The notes under the pieces are model-generated. The model saw nothing but the letters and a program-made list of their open reading frames with translations. It did not search any database and was not told the DNA's origin. A stretch of DNA of 21,030 nucleotides from Bacillota bacterium. Lineage in GTDB: Bacteria; Bacillota; Bacilli; Alicyclobacillales; SLC66. The translations under genes were made by a program, and so were the position numbers. Location of the stretch: positions 1-21,030 of the forward strand of contig JAKACR010000017.1 of the NCBI GenBank assembly GCA_021821225.1. The letters run 5' to 3'. Shown here piece by piece: positions 6,718 through 14,653 of this stretch; positions within the stretch are counted from its first letter, which is position 1; every line of letters begins with the position of its first letter.

Positions 6718-7851
6718 TTGCTTGCAAACGACACGTTTCTGCGCGCCTGTCGCGGTGAACGGACGGCGTACGCACCGGCGTGGTACATGCGCCAGGCCGG
6801 GCGGTACCAGCCGGAGTACATGGCGGTCCGGAAGCGGCACAGTCTGCTTGAGATCTGTGAACAGCCGGAACTGTGCGTCCAGGTCACGCTTCTTCCCGTG
6901 AGCCAGCTCGGTGTGGACGCGGCCATCCTGTTCTCCGACATCATGGTGCCGCTCGCCCCGATGGGCGTGGACTTCCGTCTGGAAAAAGATATGGGACCGA
7001 TAGTGGAACAGCCGCTGCAGAGCGCGGACGACATCGGGCGGCTGCGGACGCTCGATCCGCAGGAGCATCTGCCGCACGTCCTTGAATCCGTGCGATTGCT
7101 CGCGGCTGAACTCACGGTGCCGCTCATCGGATTTTCCGGCGCTCCTTTCACACTGGCGAGCTACCTGATCGAAGGCGGGCCGTCGCGCGATCACCTGCGC
7201 ACGAAGACGTTCATGCTGCGCGAACCCGCCGTGTGGGCGCAATTGATGGACAAGCTGGCCGATATGGCCGTGGTCTATCTGCGCGCCCAGGTGGCGGCGG
7301 GGGCGTCCGCCGTCCAATTGTTCGACAGTTGGGTCGGGAGTCTGGCGCGAGAGGACTTCGACCGCTTCGTGCTGCCCGCCGTGCAAAAGGTGTTTCGCGA
7401 ACTGTCCGCGCTCGGTGTGCCCATGATCTATTTCGGCGTCGGCGCCAGCCACCTCTTTTCCTCCATCGGATCCACCGGAGCGACGGTTGTCGGGGTCGAC
7501 TGGCGCATGGGGCTGTCGGACGCGCGTCGCTCGCTTGGAGGGGGTGTCGCGGCGGTCCAGGGCAACCTGGAACCGGCGGCGCTGCTTGGCCCGTGGGACG
7601 AGCTTCGTCGGCGCGCGAGCGCCGTCATCGCGGACGGCCGGCAGGAAGCAGGGTTTGTCTTCAACCTCGGCCACGGTGTGCCGCGCTATGCGGATGTCGA
7701 TACACTGCGGCGCCTGACGGACTTTGTGCACGAGAGCAGCGCCGCCGCGGCGGGCGATGCGCGCGGGGAAGGCCCGGCGATGGCCACGGGCTCCGCCGCG
7801 GCCCGGCGCCCGGCGCCCGGGCGGCCGTCAGCCGGGGAGACGGGCGCATGA
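6718..7851 (+). CDS. hemE: Uroporphyrinogen decarboxylase
   Basis: HemE removes the four acetate carboxyl groups of uroporphyrinogen III to give coproporphyrinogen III. The signature PAWYMRQAGRY (20-30) supplies substrate-binding Arg residues, and ILFSDIMVPL (70-79) contains catalytic Asp74. GFSGAPFTLASYL and the C-terminal NLGHGVPRYADVDTL also fit the family. The predicted protein is 377 residues; family members are usually about 345-355. The excess is a 38-residue Ala/Gly/Pro/Arg-rich tail (340-377) after FVHE, encoded by very GC-rich sequence. The start is TTG at 6718 with AGAGGG (6703-6708) 9 bases upstream; the next residues NDTFLRACRGE are the normal HemE N-terminus. The stop overlaps the hemH start as ATGA. 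Confidence 0.96.
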   Translation: MLANDTFLRACRGERTAYAPAWYMRQAGRYQPEYMAVRKRHSLLEICEQPELCVQVTLLPVSQLGVDAAILFSDIMVPLAPMGVDFRLEKDMGPIVEQPLQSADDIGRLRTLDPQEHLPHVLESVRLLAAELTVPLIGFSGAPFTLASYLIEGGPSRDHLRTKTFMLREPAVWAQLMDKLADMAVVYLRAQVAAGASAVQLFDSWVGSLAREDFDRFVLPAVQKVFRELSALGVPMIYFGVGASHLFSSIGSTGATVVGVDWRMGLSDARRSLGGGVAAVQGNLEPAALLGPWDELRRRASAVIADGRQEAGFVFNLGHGVPRYADVDTLRRLTDFVHESSAAAAGDARGEGPAMATGSAAARRPAPGRPSAGETGA

Positions 7852-8783
7852 CTTCCGGGCCGAGCGTTCTGCTCATGGCGTACGGCACACCGGCGAGTCA
7901 GGATCAGGTGGAGGCTTACTACACGCATATAAGGCACGGACGGGCGCCAAGCGCGGGGCAATTGGCGAACCTGCTCGCGCGCTACGAGGCGATAGGGGGT
8001 GTGTCGCCGCTGCGCGAGATCACGCGGGCGCAGGCCGATGTTCTGGCGGCGGAGTTGCGACGGCGGGGATTTCTGGCGGGTGACGCGAGGGTGTACGTCG
8101 GCTTCAAGCACACGGAGCCGTTTGTCGCCGACGTGGTCCGCGCGATGGCGCAGGCGGGGGTCTCCGCTGCGGTCACCGCCGTGCTCGCGCCGCACTATTC
8201 GGACATGAGCGTGGGCGTGTACATCGAGGAGGCGTCTGCCGCGGCGCTGGAGCGCGGAGTGGACCTTGCGCACGTCCGCCAATGGCACATGCAGCCCGCG
8301 TACCTGCGCGCGCTCGGCGAGCGGCTAAAGACTGCGCTGGCGACGCTGGAGCCCGCCATGCGCCAGCGTGTGCGCGTCGTCTTCTCGGCGCACAGCCTCC
8401 CGGAGAGGATTGTGGCGAACGGCGATCCATACCCCGCCCAGTTGCTCGAGACCGCGCGAGCGCTGGCCGTAGACGGGGGAGTGGAGGACTGGGCATTTCA
8501 CTGGCAGAGCGCCGGCCGGACGGAGGAGCGGTGGCTCGGGCCGGACATCCTCGAGGGCCTGCGACAGGCCGCCGCGGACGGCTGCAGCGCCGTCGTGTCG
8601 TGCCCGATCGGCTTCGTTGCGGACCACCTGGAGGTGCTGTACGACCTCGATATTGAGGCGGCGGCAGAGGCCCGGAGGTTGGGGCTGCCCTTTCGCCGGA
8701 CCGCGTCGCTCAACGCCGACCCGGCCCTGGGCAGGGCCTTGGCGGACGCTGTCGAGGAGACCTGGAGGGTCCGCAACTTGTGA
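7848..8783 (+). CDS. hemH: Coproporphyrin/protoporphyrin ferrochelatase
   Basis: A 311-residue soluble ferrochelatase of the B. subtilis HemH (CpfC) type, inserting Fe2+ into the porphyrin. In Firmicutes this type works on coproporphyrin III in the coproporphyrin-dependent haem pathway. Key residues are in place: Tyr12 in LLMAYGTP, His182 in FSAHSLPE (179-186) and Glu262 in HLEVLYDLD (260-268). There is no C-terminal membrane anchor or [2Fe-2S] cysteine cluster. The ATG at 7848 overlaps the hemE TGA, with GGGGAGA (7834-7840) 7 bases upstream inside hemE, so translation is probably coupled. I chose this start because it gives the standard short N-terminus; the frame remains open upstream only as a shadow of hemE. 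Confidence 0.96.
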   Translation: MTSGPSVLLMAYGTPASQDQVEAYYTHIRHGRAPSAGQLANLLARYEAIGGVSPLREITRAQADVLAAELRRRGFLAGDARVYVGFKHTEPFVADVVRAMAQAGVSAAVTAVLAPHYSDMSVGVYIEEASAAALERGVDLAHVRQWHMQPAYLRALGERLKTALATLEPAMRQRVRVVFSAHSLPERIVANGDPYPAQLLETARALAVDGGVEDWAFHWQSAGRTEERWLGPDILEGLRQAAADGCSAVVSCPIGFVADHLEVLYDLDIEAAAEARRLGLPFRRTASLNADPALGRALADAVEETWRVRNL

Positions 8784-8802
8784 CAGGGAGGAAGTGGACA
8801 AA

Positions 8803-10272
8803 ATGGCGCGACAGGCCCATATCGCAGTGTTGGGGGGCGGTATCGCCGGTCTGGCGGCGGCGTACGAAATCCTGAGACTGGCCCGGGAACAAGCAAGGGA
8901 CGTCCGCATAACGGTCTATGAGTCGTCCGGGCGGACGGGAGGTAAGGTCTTCACCCAGCGCGAGGCGGGACTGGTGCTCGAGCTCGGCGCGGATTCGATG
9001 CTGGCCCGCAAACGGGCGGCGCTTGACCTTTGTGAGGAACTCGGCCTTGCGGGCGAACTCGTGGGGACGGGACCGCTTGCGCGGCGCACCTACATTGTCG
9101 GAAACGGAGAGTTGCATCCCTTTCCGGCAGGCACGTACATGGGAATCCCCGTGACCCGGAGCGCGATCGAGTCATGCGAACTGTTGTCCGACGACGGCAA
9201 GCGACGGGCGCTGGAAGACTTCTCGACGCCCGATGGATCTCCTCCGGACGGCGCGGACGAGTCGCTCGGCAGGGCGCTGCGCCGGCGTTTGGGAGACGAG
9301 ATGGTCGACCGCATCGCGGAGGCGGTGCTGTCGGGCATCTACGGCGGACAACTGGATGACATGAGCCTGCTCGCGGCATTTCCCGAGTTTCGCCACGCGG
9401 AACGCACGTACGGCAGCGTGTTGCGCGGTTTTTCGGAGATCCTCTCCGGAGCGCGCAGTCAATCCCGGGGTCCGGTGGCAAAGCCGGGGGCGGGGAGTAT
9501 GTTTGTCACGCTTGGCGGAGGCTTGGACACGCTGGCGGCGCGTCTCGCGGAGACCCTCGAACGGGCTTCGGTCACGATGGCGCGCGACACGGAGGCCGAC
9601 TCTCTGCGGTCGGATCCCGCCGGCTCCTATGTCCTGTCCCTGCGCGAACGTGACGGCGGGCGGGACGCCGTGCGCGAAGTGGCTTGCGATGGCGTGATTG
9701 TCGCGACGCCCGCTTACGAGGCGGCCCGAATCCTGCGCGACTGGCCGTCGCTCTCCGCGATGCTTGCGGACATTCCCTACACGTCCGTTGCGTCGCTGTC
9801 TTTTGTCTGTCGTGAATCGGACGTGGGGCGTGAACTGGACGGCGCAGGATTTGTCGTGCCGCGAGCCGAAGGGCGGGCGCTGACCGCGTGCACCTGGGTG
9901 TCTGTCAAGTGGCCGCACGCAAGCGCGGACGGCGATCTGGTCGTGCGTTGCTTTCTCGGTCGCGCGGGCGACGGGGAGGGCCTGGCGGGGCGCAGCGATG
10001 AGGAATTGGCTGCGGACGCCGTGCGGGATATGGCGGCGCTGTTTGGCTATACGGGCCCGAACACGCCCCGCGGCATGGCGCGCTGGGAACGCGCCATGCC
10101 GCAGTACCGAGTGGGGCACCTCGCGCGCATGGATGCGCTTGACGGGTTGGTCGCGTCGGAACTCCCGCGAGTGGGTCTCGCGGGAGCCGCGTACCGGGGC
10201 GTCGGCATATCCGACACCGTCGTCAGCGCGCAAGGCGCCGCTCGGCGGGTGTTCGCCGCTTTGGTGGATTAG
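8803..10272 (+). CDS. hemY: Coproporphyrinogen/protoporphyrinogen III oxidase
   Basis: A 489-residue FAD-dependent oxidase of the HemY/CgoX type, close to the 470 residues of B. subtilis HemY. It removes six hydrogens from coproporphyrinogen III (or protoporphyrinogen IX) using O2. The dinucleotide-binding motif GGGIAGLAAA is at 11-20, followed by YESSGRTGGKVFT, LELGADSML and MGIPVTRSAI, all typical. The conserved FAD-contacting C-terminus is YRGVGISDTVVSAQGAA. AGGGAGGA (8785-8792) lies 10-11 bases before ATG 8803; GTG 8794 is in frame but too close to that site. The gene follows hemH by 19 bases and closes the operon. No hemQ (coproheme decarboxylase) lies in the window, so the pathway's last step must be elsewhere. 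Confidence 0.95.
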   Translation: MARQAHIAVLGGGIAGLAAAYEILRLAREQARDVRITVYESSGRTGGKVFTQREAGLVLELGADSMLARKRAALDLCEELGLAGELVGTGPLARRTYIVGNGELHPFPAGTYMGIPVTRSAIESCELLSDDGKRRALEDFSTPDGSPPDGADESLGRALRRRLGDEMVDRIAEAVLSGIYGGQLDDMSLLAAFPEFRHAERTYGSVLRGFSEILSGARSQSRGPVAKPGAGSMFVTLGGGLDTLAARLAETLERASVTMARDTEADSLRSDPAGSYVLSLRERDGGRDAVREVACDGVIVATPAYEAARILRDWPSLSAMLADIPYTSVASLSFVCRESDVGRELDGAGFVVPRAEGRALTACTWVSVKWPHASADGDLVVRCFLGRAGDGEGLAGRSDEELAADAVRDMAALFGYTGPNTPRGMARWERAMPQYRVGHLARMDALDGLVASELPRVGLAGAAYRGVGISDTVVSAQGAARRVFAALVD

Positions 10273-10287
10273 CGTTGGCGGGCGGGT

Positions 10288-10315
10288 CCGGGCTGGCGTA
10301 GGAAGTCCAGCCCAG
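10288..10315. terminator. Hairpin between convergent hemY and LysM genes
   Basis: GGGCTGG (10290-10296) pairs with CCAGCCC (10307-10313) over 7 bp with a 10-nt loop; on the minus-strand RNA the stem extends to 9 bp with one G-U pair. It sits 15 bases after the hemY stop in the 124-bp gap between converging genes. No T-tract follows in either direction. The rest of this gap is GC-rich sequence with several small self-complementary patches and nothing else I can name. Confidence 0.35.
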
Positions 10316-10396
10316 AACCGGCGTCTGCGTCCGCTGCGGCGCGGAGGCGGCGCTTGCGCGCGACGCACGCCTGAATGTTAAATTGTCACGCGCCGG

Positions 10397-11269
10397 CTAT
10401 GACGCGAAGGTCAGGCTGCCGTAGGCGGCCAGGACCGGTTGCTGGCGGACCCAGCTGCCAGCGGGCGTCTGCGCGGGATTGTAGAACACCATGGCGGAAG
10501 GCAGGATATCGGTGCCCCCCAGGACCTGCGCGGCTATCGACGCGTCGGCGGCCGAAGGCTGCGCCTTGTAGATCCAGCCGTTTGCCACACTGGTGAATTG
10601 GGCAACGCCGTTGATCTGCTGAAAGATGACCGCTTGGACGGACTGTCCGTAGCCGGCGCGCAGGCGGTTCATCACGACGGCGCCCACCGCCAGTTTCGCA
10701 TTGACAGGCTGACCCTGCGCCTCCGCCGCAATGACGCGCGTCAACCACGCGAGATTGGCGCTGTGCGCCGCTCCAACGGAACTCTGTCCCTGACCCGCCG
10801 GGCTGGCGGCTGTCGTCGTGCCCGCGGCTCCGGACGCCGACGCGCCGGCGGGCAGCGTGACCATCCCGCCCGTGGGCAGATTTTGCGCGTTCAGCCGTGG
10901 ATTGAGTTGCTGCAGTGTCGACAGAGGGACGCCAAAGCGGCGCGCAATGTTCCACTCCGTGTCGCCGGATTGAATCGTGTACGCCCGCTGTCCGGCCGTC
11001 GCCAAACCTGCGGCGGCGGGGCTGTCTTGCAACGCGCCCTGCGGCAGGGTGAGCACTTGACCGATCAGGAGATTGCGCGCAACGACGCCGGGATTTGCGT
11101 TCTGAAGGCTCGTCACCGCAACGTGGAAGTGGTGGGCGACCAGCCATAGAGTGTCGCCTGATTGCACCGTGTAGGTGCCTGTTGCAGCGTAGGCGGATCC
11201 GCAGGATAGAATCGCTGTGAGGCTCGCCGCGGTAATGGCACTGGTCCAATTTTTCGCGTTCCTTCGCAT
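10397..11269 (-). CDS. LysM-containing SleB-type cell-wall hydrolase
   Basis: A 290-residue exported protein. Residues 1-28 are a signal peptide ending AYA. Two LysM domains follow: YTVQSGDTLW... (32-76) and YTIQSGDTEW... (97-140), which bind peptidoglycan or chitin-like glycans. After an Ala/Gly/Ser linker (141-170) comes a Hydrolase_2 (SleB/CwlJ) domain at 173-290, with WLTRVIAAEAQGQP (Glu183 the probable catalytic acid), KLAVGAVVMNRL and AMVFYNP. The family contains spore-cortex lytic enzymes that act on muramic-lactam peptidoglycan at germination. ATG 11267-11269 is chosen because AGGAGGAGGA (11273-11282) precedes it directly and the signal peptide begins there. A role in germination or spore-wall turnover is an inference. 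Confidence 0.9.
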   Translation of the reverse strand: MRRNAKNWTSAITAASLTAILSCGSAYAATGTYTVQSGDTLWLVAHHFHVAVTSLQNANPGVVARNLLIGQVLTLPQGALQDSPAAAGLATAGQRAYTIQSGDTEWNIARRFGVPLSTLQQLNPRLNAQNLPTGGMVTLPAGASASGAAGTTTAASPAGQGQSSVGAAHSANLAWLTRVIAAEAQGQPVNAKLAVGAVVMNRLRAGYGQSVQAVIFQQINGVAQFTSVANGWIYKAQPSAADASIAAQVLGGTDILPSAMVFYNPAQTPAGSWVRQQPVLAAYGSLTFAS

Positions 11270-11541
11270 AAATCCTCCTCCTGTCGACCGCTGATGCGGC
11301 AAACGTGTCCGCTTACCATAGCATGGAGCGTCGAATGTCTGCCAGATGTAAATCATGGAGTTCCTTCCTGTCGAAATTCTTCAAGGCGGTCCCCTGCACG
11401 CTTCGACAAGACGCGCAAGAGGCGTCCGCTATGCTTGTCGCACAAGCCAAAGTGACCGCTTGGGCCGCCCTTTGGAACAGGGACAACCGAAGCGGGGACA
11501 GGCGGACAAACGGTACATCAATCACGGGATGGAGAGCCGAT
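11270..11541. other. Intergenic region between LysM gene and small ORF
   Basis: This 272-bp stretch separates the divergent LysM/SleB gene and the 41-aa ORF. It holds the LysM ribosome site (11273-11282). TGTCGAA (11369-11375) and TTCGACA (11402-11408) form a perfect 7-bp inverted repeat around a 26-base spacer. On the minus strand CATGCTA near 11325-11331 resembles a sporulation sigma-F/G -10 (CATnnTA), but I see no convincing -35. No longer protein frame here has a ribosome site. Confidence 0.4.
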
Positions 11542-11667
11542 ATGGGCCTGACGCGCATTCGGGAAGTGTGGTCGCCGCTCAAGTGGGTGGGGGTGCGTTT
11601 CTTCGTCGACGAGGAAGGAAACTGGGCGATCCGCCTGTTGGGAGGACCGCGCCGCAAATGGCGATAG
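11542..11667 (+). CDS. Possible 41-aa basic, Trp-rich small protein
   Basis: ATG 11542 follows GGAGAG (11531-11536) by 5 bases. The peptide, from MGLTRIREVWSPLKWVGVR to LGGPRRKWR, has four tryptophans, many Arg/Lys residues and alternating hydrophobic positions. Codon third positions are mostly G or C, as in neighbouring genes. It is the only plus-strand gene candidate between hemY and glpD, and runs towards the end of the GT51 gene. I do not recognise it. The frame also extends upstream to 11305 with unconvincing composition. It may be a membrane-interacting small protein, or a chance ORF in GC-rich DNA. Confidence 0.4.
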   Translation: MGLTRIREVWSPLKWVGVRFFVDEEGNWAIRLLGGPRRKWR

Positions 11668-11713
11668 CAGACAGCGGCAAACTTGGCGTCGCCGTCGGGC
11701 GCGCACGCGCCCC

Positions 11714-12418
11714 TCACGCCCCGACGAGGTTGAGGGGCGCATGGTAAATGGCCGTTGCCTGTCCCGATGTGATGAATCCTGTCTGGACCATGCCCTGGAG
11801 CACTTCCCACTGGCGCTGTTTGGCGAACTTGTAGTGGGCCAGCGGATCGTACAGCGAAGGCGCCTGCGGCAGACCGGCCAGGACCGCGCACTGCGCATTC
11901 GTCAGACGCTGCGGCGGCACCCCAAAGTAGGTGCGCGCCGCGCTCCCGACGCCGTAGGTCCCCTGGCCGAGGTAGACCTCGTTCAGATAGAGGGCAAGAA
12001 TCGTGTTCTTGCGGATGTACTGGCTGATCATGATGGCGTAGACTACCTGCTTCAATTTTCGCGGGATCGTCTTCTCGTCGGTCAGGAAAATGTCCTTGAC
12101 CAACTGTTCCGTGATGGTGCTGCCGCCCTGAACAGGCCGTCCGTGCATCAGATCGACGACAAACGCCCGCGCGATGCCTTCAAAGTCGATGCCTTCGTTG
12201 TGATAAAACTGACGGTCCTCCGTTGCGATGAGCGCCCGCTGCAGGAATCGCGGAATGTCAGGGAGGGGTGTGTAGCCGCCGTGCGCAGCCGCGATCCGGT
12301 GCACCTTGGCCTGCAGCAGCTGTGGCATGTTCGAACGCCAGACCGAGTGAACATAGAGCGCCCCACCGACACCGAGGAGCAACAGGAATATCAGCGCGCC
12401 GATGAACACCCTGCGCAA
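11714..12418 (-). CDS. Monofunctional GT51 peptidoglycan transglycosylase-like protein
   Basis: A 234-residue protein with one N-terminal membrane helix (about 4-24) and a GT51 domain outside the membrane, without any penicillin-binding transpeptidase domain. GT51 enzymes polymerise lipid II into glycan strands. Motifs in order: ATEDRQFYHNEGID (65-78, catalytic Glu67), GGSTITEQLVKD (98-109), RKLKQVVYAI (120-129) and ILALYLNEVYLGQGTYG (140-156). Motif 2 has Glu104 where Gln is usual, motif 3 has Gln124 where the second important Glu is usual, and motif 1 has Asn74 where His is usual. TTG 12416-12418 is the start, with AGGAGGGG (12424-12431) 5 bases upstream. It lies 30 bases after the Spo0E-like gene, probably in one transcript. 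Confidence 0.9.
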   Translation of the reverse strand: MRRVFIGALIFLLLLGVGGALYVHSVWRSNMPQLLQAKVHRIAAAHGGYTPLPDIPRFLQRALIATEDRQFYHNEGIDFEGIARAFVVDLMHGRPVQGGSTITEQLVKDIFLTDEKTIPRKLKQVVYAIMISQYIRKNTILALYLNEVYLGQGTYGVGSAARTYFGVPPQRLTNAQCAVLAGLPQAPSLYDPLAHYKFAKQRQWEVLQGMVQTGFITSGQATAIYHAPLNLVGA

Positions 12419-12448
12419 GTCAGCCCCTCCTGTTTACGACCTTGCGCG

Positions 12449-12598
12449 TTAGTCGCCGGATTTGGCGTGTCTAAGACGTGAGCGCATTTCATTTACGACC
12501 AGTTCGTCAAGGTGGGCGGACATGGCCAGTAATCCGGGATCGCTCAAGGTGCCAATCTTCTTGTAACGTTCTTCCATGCTGTGTCGAAGTGACTCCAT
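12449..12598 (-). CDS. Spo0E-like aspartyl-phosphate phosphatase
   Basis: A 49-residue protein matching the Spo0E family: a two-helix hairpin with the motif S-x-x-L-D, here MSAHLDELV (25-33), preceded by an acidic/basic helix MESLRHSMEERYKK. Spo0E-type proteins dephosphorylate Spo0A~P and so hold back sporulation; family members may have other response-regulator targets. I chose ATG 12596-12598 because it places the motif at the usual distance from the N-terminus, but no clear ribosome site precedes it. The frame stays open to GTG 12671-12673, which would add 25 residues including a C-x4-C pair (CPSGRC) and start soon after the promoter at 12704-12732. The longer form is a real alternative. 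The GT51 gene follows on the same strand. Confidence 0.72.
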   Translation of the reverse strand: MESLRHSMEERYKKIGTLSDPGLLAMSAHLDELVVNEMRSRLRHAKSGD

Positions 12599-12699
12599 CC
12601 TGGCGCAACGTCCCGACGGGCAATCCGACTCTCCGCCTTGGTTGGAATTCTTCTTCGTGATCAGGGGTAACACGCTCCAAGTGATCAGTTACGTCTTAA

Positions 12700-12740
12700 G
12701 CGAATGTTAGCACTAACCGATTCGTTTGTCATGCATTCGC
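12700..12740 (-). promoter_or_regulatory. Sigma-A promoter with palindromes, upstream of Spo0E-like gene
   Basis: On the minus strand ATGACA (12727-12732) and TAACAT (12704-12709) are 17 bases apart, and TG precedes the -10 by one base (extended -10). GTTAG-CA-CTAAC (12706-12717) is a perfect inverted repeat over the -10. A second one, GCGAATG (12700-12706) and CATTCGC (12734-12740), flanks the whole promoter. These may be operator sites. The remainder of the 12674-12840 gap shows nothing clear. Confidence 0.55.
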
Positions 12741-12840
12741 CTGTTCCATCTCTGCGAAAATTCAACGAAAATACGATGAATAGCCATTTGGGAGCGGGCG
12801 CGAAACGCACCCAAAGCCTCTCGAATCTTCCGGTCATCGT

Positions 12841-14034
12841 TCAGGAACTGGCAAAAACGCGCCGGATCGCCGACAGGGCGAGATCCAGTTCCCCCTCCTC
12901 GATGACCAGCGGCGGTGCGAGGCGAATCACCCGTTCGTGCGTCTCCTTGCACAGGATTCCGGCCTCTTGCAGCCGTTCGCAGTACGGGCGCGCGGGCGCG
13001 TCGAGTTCGAGTCCGATCCACAGCCCGCGCCCCCGCACGTCCGTCGCCTGAGGAATATGGATGGCGCGCAGTTCCCGCAGGAAGTATTCGCCGAGCGTTC
13101 GCGAGCGTTCAGGCAGTCGCTCGTCGATCGTGACGTCGAGCGCGGCGATCGCGCAGGCGGCGGCAAGCGGATTCCCGCCGAACGTCGATCCGTGCGATCC
13201 GGGCTCGAACAGCCCGAGGACGTCCTCGTTGGCTGCGACAGCGGAGATGGGTATCACGCCGCCGCCAAGTGCCTTGCCGAGAATGTACACGTCGGGCACA
13301 ACATTCTCCCAATCGCAGGCAAACATCTTCCCGGCGCGACCGAAGCCTGACTGAATCTCGTCCGCCACGAAGAGAACGCCGTTCTCACGGCACAGTTCGC
13401 GCGCGGCGCTGAGATAACCGTCGGGGGGAATGACAACGCCGGCCTCGCCCTGGATCGGCTCGACAATGAACGCCGCTGTGCGGTCGCTTATCGCGGAGCG
13501 AAGCGCTGCGAGATCGCCGAACGGAACGGAAACGAATCCGCCGGCGAGCGGACCGAAGCCGTCCTGGTACTCAGGATTGGTGGACATGGAAATGGCGGCG
13601 AGCGTACGGCCGTGGAAGTTATTGTCACACACGATGATCTCCGCCTGGCCTGCGCCGACGCCCCGGACACGGTATGCGTACCGCCGCACCGCCTTGATCG
13701 CAGTCTCCACCGCTTCCGCGCCGGAGTTCATCGGCAGGACCATGTCTTTTCCCGTAATCTGAGCGAGTTTCCTGTAAAACACTCCGAGGCGGTCGTTGTA
13801 AAACGCGCGCGAAGTCAGCGTCACACGGTCCGCCTGCTCCTTCAGGGCCTGAATGATGTACGGATGCCTGTGGCCCTGGTTCACGGCGGAGTACGCGCTC
13901 AGCATGTCCATGTACCGTCGCCCCTCCGGATCATACACCCAGATCCGTTCGGCCCGGCTGATCACGATGGGGAGAGGCTGGTAGTTGTGGGCTCCGAATT
14001 TCTCTTCCAGAGCGATGACTTCGCGTGTGTTCAA
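12841..14034 (-). CDS. rocD: Ornithine aminotransferase
   Basis: A 397-residue class III PLP aminotransferase, very similar along its length to B. subtilis RocD. It converts ornithine and 2-oxoglutarate to glutamate-5-semialdehyde and glutamate, linking arginine catabolism with proline and glutamate. Landmarks: [10 protein letters not shown] (17-26), [15 protein letters not shown] (44-58), SGAEAVE (104-110), FHGRT (140-144), EPIQGEAG (192-199), ADEIQSG (224-230) with Asp225 and Gln228, and PLP-lysine Lys254 in ILGKALGGG. The N-terminus [18 protein letters not shown] fits the family. The TTG at 14032-14034 is chosen because AGGAGG lies 6 bases before it; an upstream TTG at 14052 would place that site inside the gene. 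No rocA, rocF or transporter gene is nearby. Confidence 0.96.
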   Translation of the reverse strand: MNTREVIALEEKFGAHNYQPLPIVISRAERIWVYDPEGRRYMDMLSAYSAVNQGHRHPYIIQALKEQADRVTLTSRAFYNDRLGVFYRKLAQITGKDMVLPMNSGAEAVETAIKAVRRYAYRVRGVGAGQAEIIVCDNNFHGRTLAAISMSTNPEYQDGFGPLAGGFVSVPFGDLAALRSAISDRTAAFIVEPIQGEAGVVIPPDGYLSAARELCRENGVLFVADEIQSGFGRAGKMFACDWENVVPDVYILGKALGGGVIPISAVAANEDVLGLFEPGSHGSTFGGNPLAAACAIAALDVTIDERLPERSRTLGEYFLRELRAIHIPQATDVRGRGLWIGLELDAPARPYCERLQEAGILCKETHERVIRLAPPLVIEEGELDLALSAIRRVFASS

Positions 14035-14193
14035 GACGGTTCCTCCTGTCAAATAGGACCGCCGGGCGCGGGAAGTTCACGCCTCGACGGTCAAAAGTGA
14101 AGGGTGCGTGCGATGTTCCGCGCAGCGGGGCAACGCGTCACAGAAGACCGGTCGCCCCTGGACACGCCAAGGTCTTCACATGTTCCCGCCCAT

Positions 14194-14634
14194 TTAGCGG
14201 GCGGCTTTGGCGCTCACTTCGCGCAAGGCGGCGCTCAGGGCGTCCGCCACGTCGCCTACAGTATGCCCCTCAATCTGATGGCGCTCGAGCATGTACTCGA
14301 ACTGGCCGTCCCTGATCAGAGCCACGGACGGCGACGAAGGCGGATAGCCGGTAAAATACTCGCGCGCCCGCCTCGTGGCGTCCACATCCTGGCCGGCGAA
14401 CACCGTGATCAGATGGTCGGGACGCGGCGATGTCGCCAGGGCCTCGGCCACGGCAGGACGCGCGATGCCGGCGGCGCAGCCGCAGATCGAATTCACGACG
14501 ACCATGGTCGTGCCGCCGCGGGCAAGCGCCGCGTCGACGGCCTCTGGCGAGCGGACTTCCTCAAAACCGATCTGCGTGAGTTCCTGACGCATCGGCTGAA
14601 TGATCTCGAGAAAAATCGGCGAATCGTATGGCAT
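14194..14634 (-). CDS. Bacilliredoxin, BrxA/BrxB (YphP/YqiW) family
   Basis: A 146-residue protein of the family's usual length. Bacilliredoxins remove bacillithiol from S-bacillithiolated proteins after oxidative stress. The active site CGC is at 51-53 in VVVNSICGCAAGIARPAV, and the start MPYDSPIFLEIIQPMRQELT is characteristic. The sequence alone does not separate BrxA from BrxB. ATG 14632-14634 is preceded by AGGAGG. The frame is open further upstream through an 18-bp tandem repeat, but without a ribosome site there, so the repeat is best read as untranslated leader. rocD lies 159 bases downstream; GAAGACC (14143-14149) and GGTCTTC (14171-14177) in that gap form a 7-bp stem that I cannot interpret. 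Confidence 0.93.
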   Translation of the reverse strand: MPYDSPIFLEIIQPMRQELTQIGFEEVRSPEAVDAALARGGTTMVVVNSICGCAAGIARPAVAEALATSPRPDHLITVFAGQDVDATRRAREYFTGYPPSSPSVALIRDGQFEYMLERHQIEGHTVGDVADALSAALREVSAKAAR

Positions 14635-14653
14635 GTCGCAACCTCCTGTCGGG

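Noticed and set aside
9172..10368. A 398-aa minus-strand frame
   Set aside because: Antisense to hemY, Arg/His-rich, no ribosome site.
10397..11356. Longer LysM-gene start at 11356
   Set aside because: The 29 extra residues precede an evident signal peptide and bypass the AGGAGGAGG site at 11273-11282.
14143..14177. GAAGACC/GGTCTTC stem after the bacilliredoxin gene as terminator
   Set aside because: The loop is 21 bases and no T-tract follows.
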